A stretch of DNA of 64,000 nt, taken from NCBI RefSeq assembly GCF_000526155.1, contig NZ_JAFN01000001.1, positions 2,691,014 to 2,755,013 of the forward strand. Direction: 5' to 3'. The translations under genes were made by a program, and so were the position numbers. The notes under the pieces were generated by a model that was not told the DNA's origin, ran no database searches, and saw only the letters and a program-made list of their open reading frames with translations. The DNA is from Deferrisoma camini S3R1. Lineage in GTDB: Bacteria > Desulfobacterota > Deferrisomatia > Deferrisomatales > Deferrisomataceae. This document shows, piece by piece, positions 62,885 through 64,000 of this stretch. The first letter of the stretch is position 1. Every line of letters starts with the position of its first letter.

Positions 62885-63397
62885 ATGGACCTGAAGCGAA
62901 CCGTGGAGGCCGTTCTGGAGAGCGGCGTGTGCCCGCCCGACCAGGCCATGGCGATCCTCCGACACCTGGAAGGGGGGCGACCGGGGTCGGAGGAGACCCG
63001 GATGCTGAACCGGCTCCGCGAGGCGCTCGAAACCGGAGAGGTGCGGATCCCGGCCGCCAGCCGCTACCGCAACATCATGGAGGAGCTGGTGTGGGCCGAG
63101 GTGGAGCGCCGGTGCGAGGACCCCGCGGTGCTCCGGGCCGTACGGACCAACCTCCACGACATCATGGCCTACGCCCTGAACCGGCTGCCGCCGCTGTACG
63201 CCACCAGCCTGGAGGGGGCCGCGTTCCAGCGGCACCGGGCCGAGGCGGAGCTGGGCGGGCTGGTGGCCTCGCGGGTGGACGAGGCGCTGGCCACCACGGC
63301 CCGGAAGCCCGAGTGGCACCCCGAACGGGTCCCCCTGGTGGACGACCCGGCCCCCCGGCTGATCGAGGCCCTGCAAAGGCTGGGCGAGGCCCGTTGA
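62885..63397 (+). CDS. ComFB-domain protein
   Basis: A 170-residue protein whose middle (about 58-105) matches the ComFB family: RYRNIMEELVWAEVERRCED and TNLHDIMAYALNRLPPLYAT. ComFB-like domains occur in late-competence and cyclic-di-nucleotide-linked proteins; their role in Gram-negatives is unclear. ATG 62885 has AAGGAG seven bases upstream. The following barrel gene starts within its stop codon. Confidence 0.85.
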   Translation: MDLKRTVEAVLESGVCPPDQAMAILRHLEGGRPGSEETRMLNRLREALETGEVRIPAASRYRNIMEELVWAEVERRCEDPAVLRAVRTNLHDIMAYALNRLPPLYATSLEGAAFQRHRAEAELGGLVASRVDEALATTARKPEWHPERVPLVDDPAPRLIEALQRLGEAR

Positions 63398-64000
63398 CCC
63401 CCGGGTCCACGAGCACAGGGGGGCCGCCGGAACGACGGCGGTGGGGGCCGGTCCTCGCTCCGTTGTGGACCGCGGTGCTGCTCGCGCTGGCGGCGGCCGG
63501 CACGGCCCGGGCGCAGGCCCAGGACCCCGGATCCCCGCCTTCCCCCCGGAAGGTCTCGGTGCTGCCGATCGCCTTCTACACCCAGGAGACGAGCCTCGCC
63601 TTCGGCGGCATGCTGGTGCGGGCGTTCCGGCGGCCCGGCGACGGGGCGGACGCCCGGCCCAGCAGCGTCATCGGGGTGGCCTTCTACACCCTCCGGTCCC
63701 AGTACAACCTGGCCCTCAGCCCCTCGCTGTACCTACGGGACGGCCGGTATCTCCTTCGGTTCTCGGCGGCGTTCAACGAGTGGCCCAGCACGTTCTGGGG
63801 GGTGGGCAGCGGCGTGTCCGACGACGACGAGGAGGACTTCACCCGCCGCACGGTCTCGTTCGAGGCGGCGTTCCTCCGGCGGCTGTGGGGACCGCTGCGG
63901 GCCGGACCGGCGGTGGACCTGTCGTTCACCACGATCTCCGAGGTGGAGCCCGGGGGGTTCCTCGACCGGGAGGCGTTCCGGGGCAGCCGCGGGGGGGACG
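63394..64000 (+). CDS. Outer-membrane beta-barrel protein (BamA/TamA surface-antigen-like), 3' cut by window end
   Basis: An open frame runs to the window edge (about 202 codons). The probable start is TTG 63394 in a TTGA overlap with comFB. A basic N-region (ERRRWGP) precedes a signal peptide ending TARAQAQ. The mature part alternates hydrophobic residues as in barrel strands: SVLPIAFYTQETSLAFGGML, VIGVAFYTLRSQYNLALSP and FWGVGSGVSDDDEEDF. The YTQETSLAFGG start resembles single-barrel Omp85 proteins lacking POTRA domains. The 3' end is missing. Confidence 0.75.
   Translation, partial: MTPGSTSTGGPPERRRWGPVLAPLWTAVLLALAAAGTARAQAQDPGSPPSPRKVSVLPIAFYTQETSLAFGGMLVRAFRRPGDGADARPSSVIGVAFYTLRSQYNLALSPSLYLRDGRYLLRFSAAFNEWPSTFWGVGSGVSDDDEEDFTRRTVSFEAAFLRRLWGPLRAGPAVDLSFTTISEVEPGGFLDREAFRGSRGGD

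Overview
The window is about 70% G+C bacterial chromosome with densely packed, mostly overlapping genes. The gene content suggests an anaerobic or facultative Desulfobacterota/Deltaproteobacteria-type Gram-negative: LL-diaminopimelate aminotransferase (DapL), a complete pilMNOPQ type IV pilus assembly operon, many lipoproteins, a pentaheme c-type cytochrome, a Rex redox repressor and a tungstate/molybdate importer. A thermophilic metal-reducing lineage such as Deferrisoma would fit, but that is inference. I see no rRNA, tRNA, CRISPR array, prophage or intact transposase gene.

Layout. 1-6.4 kb: a small secreted Cys-rich protein, a PAS sensor histidine kinase, a Cache chemoreceptor with a sigma-28-like promoter, and a tupBC-type ABC transporter behind a Moco/Tuco-type riboswitch and terminator. 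6.7-17.2 kb (minus strand): a hypothetical protein, smpB, rseC, an M42 peptidase, secA-argJ, an ExeA-like ATPase with a 732-residue TPR protein, and gcvH. 17.5-32.8 kb (minus strand): one long chain, pilMNOPQ-aroC-aroK-aroB-VWA lipoprotein-lipoprotein-giant Ig-like lipoprotein-TPR-roadblock-aroQ, which joins pilus biogenesis, the shikimate pathway and large surface proteins. 33.7-43.3 kb (minus strand): gyrA and the translation cluster ffh-rpsP-rimM-trmD-RNA methyltransferase-rplS-rnhB-yraN, preceded by LysM and CpoB-like envelope genes. 43.6-52.3 kb (plus strand): rex, a GT-A glycosyltransferase, a CheY-like receiver, a deoxynucleoside kinase, maf, yggS-proC-yggT-divIVA-yggU and an EamA permease. 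52.9-57.7 kb: a four-gene operon (peptidase S51-like domain fused to a cysteinyl-tRNA synthetase tail, GNAT-fold transferase, MshA-like GT4, MshB-like PIG-L deacetylase) facing a histidine phosphatase. 58.2-64 kb: dapL-queC, a ferredoxin, pgsA, the multiheme cytochrome, nitroreductase-thioesterase, comFB and the start of an outer-membrane barrel gene cut by the window edge.

The most unusual feature is between the genes. Nearly every intergenic region longer than about 100 bp is built from the same small set of repeat modules, shuffled and inverted: a ~150-bp element with imperfect terminal inverted repeats (three copies), a ~190-bp nested palindrome (four good copies), a ~160-bp module bounded by two kinds of heptamer repeats (four copies), a 15-bp motif GAAGTTACATGGAAG or GAAGTTACTGGGAAG (about ten copies), and short runs of 7- and 8-bp tandem repeats. 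They lie outside genes and look structural rather than coding. A separate 154-bp MITE-like insertion flanked by TA sits exactly at the proC stop codon.
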